Of a stretch of 64,000 nucleotides of DNA, positions 8,286 to 16,457 are shown in pieces. The stretch is from Caldifarciminota bacterium UBA5631 (GTDB taxonomy: Bacteria > Hydrothermota > Hydrothermia > UBA1063). A program made the translations under genes and the position numbers. The notes beneath the pieces are model-generated. The model made no database searches. It was not told where the DNA came from and saw only the letters and a program-made list of their open reading frames with translations. The stretch is taken from NCBI GenBank assembly GCA_002421425.1, contig DIJZ01000022.1:55660-119659 (forward strand). The letters run 5' to 3'. Position 1 is the first letter of the stretch. Each line of letters starts with the position of its first letter.

Positions 8286-9930
8286 TTGTAAATCTCCTTA
8301 CGAGCTGAAAAGCTATGGGAGCAGCCGCTTCACTTCCATGACCTGCGTTTTCGACGAGCACTGTCAGAACGTATTCTGGGTTGTCGTTGGGGAAGAAACA
8401 CGTAAACCATGAGTGCTCTCTGCCGTGAGGGTTTTGGGCAGTTCCGGTCTTCCCTGAAATCTTAAGATTCGGGTCGTAGAGGTAACTTGCAGTTCCATTC
8501 GGGCTCTCAACAACTTTTCGCATGCCCTCCTTTAGAATTGCGAAAATTTCGGCAGGGATACTTACGCTAATATATTTCGTATGGTTGTCAATTGTCACCT
8601 TCGGGACCGCGCATTTTCCATTTCCTGCAATTATGCCCGTAATGAGTGCCATCCAGGCAGGTGTAACCTGCACTTCCCCCTGCCCTATAGACCAGTTCAC
8701 CACCGAGCTTGGCAGAAGAAGTCTCTGTTTCAGTAGTCCCTTTAACGGTATTAATACCTGAGATTCACCTGGAATATCTATCCCTGTTCTTACCGGCAAA
8801 TTAAGCTTTTCAAGTATCTCCATAAATTGGTTTGTTCCAATTCGAGCTCCTACGTTATTGAAATACACGTTACAGGATTGAGCTATCGCGTCGATAAGAT
8901 CGAGAGTTCCATGTCCTTCTGTGCGCCAGCAGAGCCAGGTCCTGTTACCGAAGGTGAATCCTCCAGGACAGTTGTACCTTGTTTCAGGAGTCAGTGTGTG
9001 TGAATATAGACCAGCCATTGTGGTGACAAGTTTGAATGTTGAACCAGGGGGGTAAAGACCCTGCAGACATCTATTCAGCAAAGGCTTATCAGGGTTAACT
9101 ATATAGCTCACCCATTTTTTGAGAACTTCTGAGGGGTTATAGTACGGCTTTGAATAAAGTAATATGACATCGCCAGTCTTTATATTAAAAGCGAAAGCTG
9201 CTCCCCTGGGATAATTTTGGAACAGTGAATCTGCCCACCTCTGCAATCTGATGTCAATAGTTAGATAGAGATCGTTGCCCTGCTTTGGCGCTAATGGAGG
9301 CCTTGGAGAATCGCTTACAAGATTCCCTTTGGAGTCAAAGGCCATGAATTTTGCACCCGATTGACCCCTGAGCAGGGAATCTTGATACTTCTCAATTCCT
9401 GATTTCCCGATGATGTCTCCAAAATCCAGTTTGAATTTGTTCATCTCTTCTTTTGAAACTTCACCAACATATCCAATGACATGAGAGGCGAATTTAGCAT
9501 CTTCTGTATAGGTTCGTACAGGGTCAGCATCAACAACAAGACTTCTAACTTCAGGGGTTTTTTCAAGAAATTTTACAACTTCATCAAAGGCCAGCTGGCT
9601 TTTAATTTGCACATAATTATTCTTTTGAGAGAAGGTATCAGGGTTCACCTGTAGTTCACCGAAAAGGGATTTGATCTTCTCATAGTCTTCTGGAGAAACA
9701 AATCGTGGTATCACAAGTATCCTGAAGGCAGGCTTCCAGCTTGCGAGCAAGACTCCATTGCGGTCATAGATATTTCCTCTTGGTGCGTTAATACGATATT
9801 CCTTTAAATAGTTGTATGTTGCCCTAAGAGAAAGCTGTCTATACTCGAGAATCTGGTACTGGAAGAGTCGTGCGATAATTACAAAAATTAGAGCCCAGAG
9901 AGAAAGACGAAGGATCTTTTCTGGATTCAT
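8272..9930 (-). CDS. mrdA: Penicillin-binding protein 2 (elongasome transpeptidase)
   Basis: This class B PBP cross-links peptidoglycan in the periplasm, anchored by one N-terminal membrane segment (about residues 7-25). The 552-residue protein has a dimerisation region (APRGNIYDRNG) and the transpeptidase motifs SxxK (PPGSTFKL, Ser about 295), SxN (QSCN, about 351) and KTG (SGKTGTAQN, about 493). It overlaps mreD by 4 nt upstream and rodA by 14 nt downstream. The length is slightly below that of E. coli PBP2. Confidence 0.96.
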   Translation of the reverse strand: MNPEKILRLSLWALIFVIIARLFQYQILEYRQLSLRATYNYLKEYRINAPRGNIYDRNGVLLASWKPAFRILVIPRFVSPEDYEKIKSLFGELQVNPDTFSQKNNYVQIKSQLAFDEVVKFLEKTPEVRSLVVDADPVRTYTEDAKFASHVIGYVGEVSKEEMNKFKLDFGDIIGKSGIEKYQDSLLRGQSGAKFMAFDSKGNLVSDSPRPPLAPKQGNDLYLTIDIRLQRWADSLFQNYPRGAAFAFNIKTGDVILLYSKPYYNPSEVLKKWVSYIVNPDKPLLNRCLQGLYPPGSTFKLVTTMAGLYSHTLTPETRYNCPGGFTFGNRTWLCWRTEGHGTLDLIDAIAQSCNVYFNNVGARIGTNQFMEILEKLNLPVRTGIDIPGESQVLIPLKGLLKQRLLLPSSVVNWSIGQGEVQVTPAWMALITGIIAGNGKCAVPKVTIDNHTKYISVSIPAEIFAILKEGMRKVVESPNGTASYLYDPNLKISGKTGTAQNPHGREHSWFTCFFPNDNPEYVLTVLVENAGHGSEAAAPIAFQLVRRFTSEKN

Positions 9931-10346
9931 AGGAGTAAAGACAATATAGCTGATAAGACTAAGGTGCCAATGCCTTTTGTAATTAGGAGGGAGGCACTAA
10001 TTCTGAAGAATATCGCGTAGACCAGGAAGATTACAAGAATTGCAAAGGAAGTAACTGCTAATCTAACGGGGAAAAACCTGGTATTGAAATTCTCCTTTGC
10101 AAAATTTATGCCCAGGAAAGTTAGCGGGAATAGAAGTGGAGAGATCCACACCCTATTAAGTTGAAAAGCATCGTGCATGAGGCCTCCAATGATTAACCAA
10201 ATGAGGATATCCGTGGATTCAAATCGCAAAGCGAGATATATAAGCATAATCACTGTAATATCAGGGAGCCAGAGCGGGGTAATTACTGTTGACGCAGCAA
10301 TAATTAAGAAGAGTATTAGAATTAGGGTCTTATTTCCTTGTGCCAT
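9927..10346 (-). CDS. mreD: MreD-like rod-shape membrane protein
   Basis: MreD is the small integral membrane protein of the elongasome, linking MreC to the RodA/PBP2 pair. The 139-residue sequence has about five hydrophobic segments, with the family-typical feature GGLMHDAFQLN between segments. MreD sequences are poorly conserved, so the call rests on hydrophobic profile and strict position between mreC and mrdA. It overlaps mreC by 17 nt and mrdA by 4 nt. Confidence 0.85.
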   Translation of the reverse strand: MAQGNKTLILILFLIIAASTVITPLWLPDITVIMLIYLALRFESTDILIWLIIGGLMHDAFQLNRVWISPLLFPLTFLGINFAKENFNTRFFPVRLAVTSFAILVIFLVYAIFFRISASLLITKGIGTLVLSAILSLLL

Positions 10347-11052
10347 AGATAATTACCTTTCTTGAAGTAAAAGGTTTAAAAAATGGTTCGACTCGCAAAG
10401 TGAGAAAAATTGGGTTGTAGGGATCCTTCTTAATTTCAATTACCCTTGCCACAGGAATTCCAGGTAATGCGAATCCTGATAGAGTTGATGTGATGAGAGT
10501 ATCACCGATGGAAACCGGCGCATCATATGGCACGAAGAAGACCTTCGGATCCGCACCTCCCTTATAAATTCCAGTGTAATATCGATTTTTGCATTCCACA
10601 CCAACTTTAAATTCACTGTTGTAAATTGTAGGGATAATTGCAAAAGGTCCGGTCCTTTTTAATACCCTTCCTACCAGTGCACCTCTTGCATCTGTAACAA
10701 CACTCGCAATGTAATCTGTGGAAGATTCGAGATGAGCTTTAACTATGATTTCTTCAGGAATTCCAAGGGGTGAATATTGCATTACTTCGCCTTCGGAGAA
10801 GCTCTCTCGTGCTATCGCTCCAGATGGGGATTTCTGGCCGATACTATTCAGAATCTCTTTAAGGTATTGATTTTCGGCCTGGGTAATGATAGAGGTTTCT
10901 TCTGTCTGAGTAAGGAGGATTATAAGATTCTTAACGTAAAGGAAAGGCGCGTAAATGGAGTTCGTGAGAAATAATGACGTAGGTACTTTTATGACGTTGA
11001 GATTAAAGAAAACGGTAAAAAGAAAGGATAAGAAAAAAATTTTCTTCCGCAT
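10330..11052 (-). CDS. mreC: Rod shape-determining protein MreC
   Basis: MreC is a periplasmic scaffold anchored in the inner membrane that couples MreB to the wall synthases. The 240-residue protein has an N-terminal membrane anchor (about 5-22), a short helical or coiled-coil stretch (about 50-70), and the beta-rich core with VVTDARGALVGRVLKRTGPFA and a late GDTLITSTLSGFALPGI-type motif. It lies 5 nt downstream of mreB and overlaps mreD. Its coiled coil is short compared with the E. coli protein. Confidence 0.94.
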   Translation of the reverse strand: MRKKIFFLSFLFTVFFNLNVIKVPTSLFLTNSIYAPFLYVKNLIILLTQTEETSIITQAENQYLKEILNSIGQKSPSGAIARESFSEGEVMQYSPLGIPEEIIVKAHLESSTDYIASVVTDARGALVGRVLKRTGPFAIIPTIYNSEFKVGVECKNRYYTGIYKGGADPKVFFVPYDAPVSIGDTLITSTLSGFALPGIPVARVIEIKKDPYNPIFLTLRVEPFFKPFTSRKVIIYGTRK

Positions 11053-11057
11053 TCAAT

Positions 11058-12128
11058 TCAGTCAATAAATTCTGTTCTTTTAATCATAGTTTTTGAAGAT
11101 GCCGTTAGGATCTGATTATATCGATCAATGTTTTCAAGCACTTTACCTGCCCCCAGCACTACACATTGCCGTGGGTTCTCACTTCTTTTTATCAGAATAT
11201 TTGTTTCCTCCATCAGAAGGTCAGGAAGGCCCTTCAATAAGGAACCTCCGCCAGTTAAGTAAATACCACGGTCAATGATATCCGAAAGGAGCTCCGGCGG
11301 AGTCTGTTCGAGCCCCTTCTTAAGGGCAAATACAATCTCACCTAAGACTCCCTTTAGGGCGTTTCTCACTTCAGAACTTGAAATTTCAATGGTTTTTGGG
11401 GCACCGCTCACAAGATCTCTTCCCCTGACTTCCATCTTTTCCTCTGGATAGGTCGGAAATGCATTTCCCAGCTGAATCTTTATCTCTTCAGCGGTTTGTT
11501 CCCCGATAGCAACACGGTACTTTTCGCGGATGTAAGATGCTATGGCTTCGTCCATTTCATCACCGGCAGTTCTGATAGATTTGTTGACCACGATTCCGGA
11601 TAAAGAAATAACGGCTATTTCTGTAGTTCCTGCGCCAATGTCCACCACCATATTGCCCACTGGCTCCTCTATAGGAAGCCCGAGACCCACGGCAGCTGCC
11701 ACGGGCTCAGAAACCATGTGTACTTTTTGAACGCCTGCGAGAATGGCTGCATCTCGTACAGCCCTTCTCTCCACATCTGTGATTCCTGATGGGACTGCAA
11801 TAAGAACAACGGGACGAACAAAGATGTTCTTTTCAAGGACTTTGTTAAGAAAGTATATAATCATCTCCTGTACCATTTCAAAGTCTGCGATGACTCCATC
11901 TTTCATTGGCCTTTTTGCCACTACGGTTTCAGGAGTTTTCCCGAGCATCCTTTTGGCCTCAGCACCACAGGAGATTGTCTTTCCTGTGTATAGGTCTACT
12001 GACACGACGGAAGGCTCATCAATTATTATACCCTTTTCCTTTACATAGATTAGAGTAGTAGATGTTCCAAGATCGATGGCAATTTCATTCTTCAGGAAAC
12101 TTCCAAGGCCTTTCAAGAATTTGAACAT
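11058..12128 (-). CDS. mreB: Rod shape-determining protein MreB (bacterial actin)
   Basis: MreB forms membrane-bound ATP-dependent filaments that orient lateral wall synthesis. The 356-residue protein has actin-fold signatures: phosphate 1 AIDLGTSTTLIYV (about 17-29), MVSEPVAAAVGLGLP, phosphate 2 VVDIGAGTTEIAVISL (about 168) and the adenosine motif LTGGGSLLKGLP (about 305). The N-terminal MFKFLKGL may act as an amphipathic membrane anchor. It overlaps the end of mutS by 16 nt, so it probably depends on the mutS promoter. Confidence 0.98.
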   Translation of the reverse strand: MFKFLKGLGSFLKNEIAIDLGTSTTLIYVKEKGIIIDEPSVVSVDLYTGKTISCGAEAKRMLGKTPETVVAKRPMKDGVIADFEMVQEMIIYFLNKVLEKNIFVRPVVLIAVPSGITDVERRAVRDAAILAGVQKVHMVSEPVAAAVGLGLPIEEPVGNMVVDIGAGTTEIAVISLSGIVVNKSIRTAGDEMDEAIASYIREKYRVAIGEQTAEEIKIQLGNAFPTYPEEKMEVRGRDLVSGAPKTIEISSSEVRNALKGVLGEIVFALKKGLEQTPPELLSDIIDRGIYLTGGGSLLKGLPDLLMEETNILIKRSENPRQCVVLGAGKVLENIDRYNQILTASSKTMIKRTEFID

Positions 12129-14665
12129 TTACTCGAATCCCCCTTGAGTTTGTAAAGTAAGTTTAAGGCTTCTCGCGGGCTTATTCCATCGAGGTCGAGG
12201 GCATTGAGAAAAGTGCATACTTCACAGGGTTTTCTTTCTTCCTCCTTTTCGAATAGAGTTAGTTGATGCAGCCCTTTTCTGATTTTTCTTAGCATTTCAT
12301 TTTCTTTGCTTTCAATTTGATTCGCGACTTCGGTAGCTCTCTTGATTATTGAATCAGGAATCCCGGAAATTGAAGCTACATGAATCCCATAGCTCTTATT
12401 TGAAGCGCCTTCTTTAAGTTTTCTCATGAAAATGATATTTCCTTCCCATTCTGATACTTTCATATGATAATTTCGAATCGCAGAATATATTCTGGCCAAC
12501 TCTGAGAGCTCATGGTAGTGAGTTGCGAAGAGGGTTTTTGCTTTCAGCTCTGTAACAACATACTCTGCACATGCCCAGGCAATGGCTATTCCGTCGGTGG
12601 TGGATGTTCCGCGCCCAATCTCGTCGAGGATCAATAGAGAATTTGAGGTTGCGTTTCTTATTATTTCGGCTGTTTCCAGCATTTCCGCCATAAAAGTTGA
12701 TACACCTCTTGTGACATCATCGGATGCGCCTATGCGCGTGAATATCCTGTCGGTGAGGGGAATTTCTGCGTAGGATGCTGGTACAAAACAGCCCATATGG
12801 GCCATAATGACAATTAGTGCAACCTGCCTCAGATATGTTGATTTCCCGGACATATTTGGACCGGTGATGATGTACATGAGGTTTTCTTCCGTGTCCAGAT
12901 GGGTATCATTTGGAATGAAAGGCTCTTTAAGGTTCCTTTCGACAACGGGATGTCTTCCATCCTTAATTATGAGCTTTCCGCCGTCGTGCACCATTGGTTT
13001 TGTATAGTGAAACTTTCTTGAGATCTCTGCAAAACTCTGAATGAGGTCAAGTTCCTTCACAAAATCCGAAAGGTTTGTAATCTCTTCGATCTGTGATAGA
13101 ATTTCCATTCTCAGACCTTCGATTATCTCTTTTTCCAGGTCAGTGACTCTTTCTTCGGCACTGAGAAGCTTAACCTCGAGTTCTTTTAATTCTTCCGTGT
13201 AAAATCTTTCTGAATTCTGGAGTGTTTGCTTTCTTATGAAGTAATTGGGGACTTTTTCCAGCTGAGACTTTGTAACCTCATAATAATAACCGAAAATCTG
13301 GTTATACCCTATACGAAGATTGCTAATCCCCGTTCTCTCTTTCTCTTTCCTTTCCATTTCAAGCATTTTCTCCTTTGAATGGGTGAGCAGGTGTTTCAGT
13401 TCGTCCAGTTCTTGGTTTGTTCCCCTTTTTACCCAACCAGGTGGGAAAGAAGGCGGTTCTTCCACAATGCAATTATCGATTCTTGACTTTAGTGAAATTA
13501 TTTCGGGTGAAAGTTTTCCAGGTCTGAAAACGGGGTTCTCCTCCAATGCGTTCAAAATTTTCCCGATGGCATCAATACTTTCTGAAAAACGCTGAAAATC
13601 TTTTATGTGGAACTTTTGCGTGGATAGCTTAGTTGTAATTCTCTCCAGGTCTGAAATTCTTCTAAGCTCATTTCGTATTTTTTGAAGTGTTTCCGGATTA
13701 TTCAGAAGAAATTCTACTTTTGATAATCGTTCGTTAATCTTGGCAATTTCTTTTGGAGGAGTGATAATGTTTTCTTTTAAAAATCTTGTGCCCTGAGGGG
13801 TAAGGGTTTCTCGGAGATGAGAAAACAAAGTATCCTCTCCAACTCCGAATGGTTTTTCCACAATTTCAAGGTGCTTTGCGGTCCTTGAGTCAATGATAAG
13901 AGATTTTGAACTCTCGACCCTCCTTATGGTTCTCAGATGAGTAAGCATTCCCGGTTTTTTATCTTCAAGATAGGTAATTAAATTAAATAGTGCGTGGATC
14001 TCGATGTCGTAATCCTCAACATTTAAGATTTTTAAGTGCGGAACCTTGAAAAATTCTCTTAGTTTTTGTGCCATTGAACTTTTGCTGAGCATAGGGGGTG
14101 GTACTCTTGTAAGGTTGATGGAAGTCAACTCTTTTAGTTCGTAAAAGACGTCTTCTTCCACGAGAATCTCTTTTGCATCATAGGTTTCCAGTCTTCCGAG
14201 ACAGGCATCTACATTTCCCCTTTCTATGAATATCTCCCCAGTGCCCACATCTCCAATTGCAATGCATGCTTCTCCATCGTTTTTTGTAATAGAGGCTATA
14301 AATATATGCTCCTGCTCTTCACTGAAGTCGGGGTGATAGAATGTACCGGGAGTTAATACCTCCACGATACCACGTTCCATTAGCTTTTTCCCTTCGCCTG
14401 TCTGCTCACAGATTGCAACTTTGAACCCATTTCTAATTAGCTTTTCGAAGTATTGCCAGGCAGCCTTTGCAGGGATCCCGGCCAGGGGAGCACGATGACC
14501 TTTGTAAAGTGGCTTTGATGTTAGCGTTATTCCGAGCGTCTTCGATGCGATTTTTGCATCCTCGTAAAGAAACTCGTAGAAATCCCCAATTCTGAAAGCA
14601 AGGAGAGTATCTGCGCTTTTTTCCTTCAACGATTTATACTGAGAAAGAAGCGGAGTCTCGGACAT
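12113..14665 (-). CDS. mutS: DNA mismatch repair protein MutS
   Basis: MutS recognises mismatches and small loops and starts repair with MutL. The 850-residue length matches MutS1. The mismatch-reading F-x-E motif is intact (GDFYEF, Phe29/Glu31), which separates it from MutS2. The Walker A is GPNMSGKST (about 602-610), followed by LILDEIGRGTSTTDG and the FATHYHEL switch region. It heads an operon of eight genes that otherwise concerns cell shape and wall synthesis. The promoter lies immediately before the ATG and implies a leaderless mRNA. Confidence 0.98.
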   Translation of the reverse strand: MSETPLLSQYKSLKEKSADTLLAFRIGDFYEFLYEDAKIASKTLGITLTSKPLYKGHRAPLAGIPAKAAWQYFEKLIRNGFKVAICEQTGEGKKLMERGIVEVLTPGTFYHPDFSEEQEHIFIASITKNDGEACIAIGDVGTGEIFIERGNVDACLGRLETYDAKEILVEEDVFYELKELTSINLTRVPPPMLSKSSMAQKLREFFKVPHLKILNVEDYDIEIHALFNLITYLEDKKPGMLTHLRTIRRVESSKSLIIDSRTAKHLEIVEKPFGVGEDTLFSHLRETLTPQGTRFLKENIITPPKEIAKINERLSKVEFLLNNPETLQKIRNELRRISDLERITTKLSTQKFHIKDFQRFSESIDAIGKILNALEENPVFRPGKLSPEIISLKSRIDNCIVEEPPSFPPGWVKRGTNQELDELKHLLTHSKEKMLEMERKEKERTGISNLRIGYNQIFGYYYEVTKSQLEKVPNYFIRKQTLQNSERFYTEELKELEVKLLSAEERVTDLEKEIIEGLRMEILSQIEEITNLSDFVKELDLIQSFAEISRKFHYTKPMVHDGGKLIIKDGRHPVVERNLKEPFIPNDTHLDTEENLMYIITGPNMSGKSTYLRQVALIVIMAHMGCFVPASYAEIPLTDRIFTRIGASDDVTRGVSTFMAEMLETAEIIRNATSNSLLILDEIGRGTSTTDGIAIAWACAEYVVTELKAKTLFATHYHELSELARIYSAIRNYHMKVSEWEGNIIFMRKLKEGASNKSYGIHVASISGIPDSIIKRATEVANQIESKENEMLRKIRKGLHQLTLFEKEEERKPCEVCTFLNALDLDGISPREALNLLYKLKGDSSKCSNS

Positions 14666-14671
14666 GTTCTA

Positions 14672-14700
14672 ATTTTAATTTGGAACTTCAACAATTTCAA
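14672..14700 (-). promoter_or_regulatory. Promoter for the mutS-to-miaA operon, leaderless arrangement
   Basis: On the minus strand a -35 box TTGAAA (14700-14695), a 17-nt spacer and a -10 box TAAAAT (14677-14672) are followed by only 6 nt before the mutS ATG (14665). The expected start of transcription therefore falls at or within 1-2 nt of the A of ATG. No Shine-Dalgarno sequence is visible in those 6 nt. Confidence 0.7.
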
Positions 14701-14768
14701 AGAGTTGCAGGGTGTTGCAAGTTCTGTGGAACTGGCTTTGACTACTCATTTCTGAGGTTCAAAAATAT

Positions 14769-14915
14769 TCACAATATTTCATGGATTACCGATTTGCAGG
14801 TTTTAAGGCAAGATTCATTGTACTTTTTTATCCTGGGGGTAAACTCCGCAAATGTATTGTGCATAATGAGATCAGGCTTGAGTTTTAGGATCTCCCGGAA
14901 TCTGTCATCTATCAA
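14769..14915 (-). pseudogene. Unidentified 48-codon open stretch, possible gene remnant
   Basis: From a TTG at 14915 the frame runs 48 codons to TGA at 14769. Its composition looks protein-like (RFREILKLKPDLIMHN, then TPRIKKYNESCLKTCKS), rich in Lys/Glu/Asp and amphipathic. There is no ATG start and no ribosome binding site, and an in-frame stop sits directly upstream. I do not recognise the family. It could be the tail of a decayed gene, and random openness is also possible at this length. Confidence 0.3.
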
Positions 14916-14953
14916 TTACAATCTATCCCGCCTCTGATCAGCAATTGAAATGA

Positions 14954-15079
14954 TGTTCTTTATGTATAGTTGATAAAGTTCGCAATATACCAATAAATGG
15001 CATTCCAGGAGGCGTCTACTTTATGGGGGTGGATTCAGGCAACTTTAAGGGCGCTACAAGGTTTATTGTATTAGGTTAG
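14954..15079 (+). pseudogene. Remnant resembling the C-terminal tail of a T9SS-sorted secreted protein
   Basis: The frame opens after a stop at 14951-14953 and ends at TAG 15077-15079. Its last third reads GIPGGVYFMGVDSGNFKG, then ATRFIVLG and stop. This matches the closing strands of T9SS type A sorting domains, whose usual form is L-P-x-G-V-Y-F-x-R-V followed by a short K-hydrophobic-hydrophobic ending. No start codon and no upstream body of the protein can be read in any frame, so this looks like the surviving 3' end of a deleted gene. Confidence 0.45.
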
Positions 15080-15158
15080 TTTGTTACTTAAATCGCATTT
15101 GCTTACTTCACATGTAGTAGGGGTATTTTTGTCTTTCCTTGATTTGCTTTCTGTTTTG

Positions 15159-15187
15159 TTGAAAAATGGTTAGCTTTAAATTATACT
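15159..15187 (+). promoter_or_regulatory. Promoter for the yebC-ruvCAB operon
   Basis: TTGAAA (15159-15164), a 17-nt spacer and TATACT (15182-15187) form a near-consensus housekeeping promoter. The expected start near 15194 leaves a leader of about 24 nt, carrying a strong GGAGGTGA (15206-15213) 4 nt before the yebC ATG. This contrasts with the leaderless promoters elsewhere in the window. Confidence 0.75.
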
Positions 15188-15217
15188 TATAGATACAATT
15201 AGATTGGAGGTGAGAAT

Positions 15218-15976
15218 ATGTCTGGTCATTCCAAATGGGCTCAAATTAAACACAAAAAAGCAAAAGTCGACGCTCAGCGCGGCCGGCTTTTCACGAAGGT
15301 AATAAGGGAAATAACAGTAGCGGCGAGGTTTGGTGGGGGAGATCCTGAACACAACCCTCGCTTACGACTCGCTGTGGATAAGGCAAAGGAAATAAATATG
15401 CCCTGGGATAATATTGAAAGGGCCATCAAGAGAGGAACTGGAGAACTGGAAGGCGTAGAGTACGTGGAGACGATTTTTGAGGGATTCGGTCCTGAGGGTG
15501 TCGCGTTCCTTGTAAAGGTTTTGACAGACAATAAAAATAGGACCACTGGTGAAGTCAGGCACATTTTTACAAAGCATGGAGGGCATCTAGGAGCACCGGG
15601 TAGCGTCGTCTGGCAATTTGAGGAGAAGGGAATTATCTATGTAGATAAAGACAAGGCTAACGAAGACCAGGTTCTGGAGGTAGCCCTCGATGGAGGAGCT
15701 GAGGACGTAAAGGATGAAGGGGATTCCTTTGCAGTTTATTGTCAGCCCAAGGACTTTGAGCAACTGAAGAAGGCTTTCCAGGAGAAGGGAATTGAGATCT
15801 CTGAAGCTGATATTACAATGGTACCTCAATCTTCAGTAAGAATTGAGGACGAGCGGACAGCAGAAAAAATTCTAAAGCTGGTCGACGCCCTGGAAGAAAA
15901 TGATGATGTTCAAAAGGTTTTTGCAAACTTTGATATTCCTGATGGAGTATTGCAGTCCATAGCTTCCAGGTCATAG
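15218..15976 (+). CDS. yebC: YebC/PmpR-family protein
   Basis: Family members act as transcriptional regulators (PmpR), and YebC-type proteins have also been linked to relief of ribosome stalling. The 252-residue protein begins with the hallmark MSGHSKWAQIKHKKAKVDAQ and contains FTKVIREI, NPRLRLAVDKAKEINMPWDNI and GFGPEGVAFLV. The start is supported by GGAGGTGA at 15206-15213. The position upstream of ruvCAB is conserved in many bacteria. The sequence does not say whether it is the regulator or the translation-type paralogue. Confidence 0.96.
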   Translation: MSGHSKWAQIKHKKAKVDAQRGRLFTKVIREITVAARFGGGDPEHNPRLRLAVDKAKEINMPWDNIERAIKRGTGELEGVEYVETIFEGFGPEGVAFLVKVLTDNKNRTTGEVRHIFTKHGGHLGAPGSVVWQFEEKGIIYVDKDKANEDQVLEVALDGGAEDVKDEGDSFAVYCQPKDFEQLKKAFQEKGIEISEADITMVPQSSVRIEDERTAEKILKLVDALEENDDVQKVFANFDIPDGVLQSIASRS

Positions 15977-15980
15977 ATTC

Positions 15981-16457
15981 ATGTTAATTATCGGTGTTGA
16001 TCCAGGTCTTAAGGCCAGCGGGATAGTTGTTATGGACAATCTTTCTCACATAAGGTATGCAGTGACTCTGTATACCGAAGCTGGACAACTATGCTCTCGG
16101 CTGAATCATATATACAGTGAGTTTACCAGGATTCTCGAAGAATGGAGGCCAGATGTTGCAGTTTTGGAAAGCACCATCTATTATAAAAATGTTAAAACTG
16201 CTCTTAGCCTGGGCGCAGTGAGGGGAGTATTCCTTGTAGCAATGGCTCAGAAGAGCATCCCGGTATCAGAAATTTCTCCTACTCGCGTGAAGCTCAGTCT
16301 TACCGGTCAGGGAAGAGCGAGAAAGAAGCAGGTGGCCTTCATGGTGAGAAGGATGTTGAAGGTTGATAGAGAATTAACAGAGCATGAATATGATGCCGTC
16401 GGTGTTTGCCTGGCATATCTGAAGGAAACAGGAAATGCTGTACGCCTTGGAAGGTAA
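15981..16457 (+). CDS. ruvC: Crossover junction endodeoxyribonuclease RuvC
   Basis: RuvC is the dimeric resolvase that nicks Holliday junctions in the RuvABC complex. The 158-residue protein has Asp7 (IIGVDPG), Glu63 (VLESTIYYKN), and the C-terminal metal site as His135 and Asp138 in HEYDAV. The His variant of this site is known from Thermus RuvC, where E. coli has Asp. The gene follows yebC by 4 nt and overlaps ruvA by 23 nt. Confidence 0.96.
   Translation: MLIIGVDPGLKASGIVVMDNLSHIRYAVTLYTEAGQLCSRLNHIYSEFTRILEEWRPDVAVLESTIYYKNVKTALSLGAVRGVFLVAMAQKSIPVSEISPTRVKLSLTGQGRARKKQVAFMVRRMLKVDRELTEHEYDAVGVCLAYLKETGNAVRLGR

Larger units (their letters stand above)
14666..15217. other. Gene-poor gap with apparent gene debris
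   Basis: This 552-nt stretch between divergent mutS and yebC is the longest gene-free part of the window. Its ends hold the two promoters. The middle contains a short open stretch on the minus strand (14769-14915) and, on the plus strand, a reading frame ending in a T9SS-sorting-domain-like tail (14954-15079). Neither has a convincing start or ribosome binding site. I read the region as decayed remains of accessory genes. Confidence 0.5.

Noticed and set aside
14680..14937. An 85-codon plus-strand open frame in the mutS-yebC gap with a CxxC-like CCKFC.
   Set aside because: It has no ribosome binding site and begins inside the mutS promoter. Cysteine spacing fits no family I know, and the opposite strand looks more protein-like.
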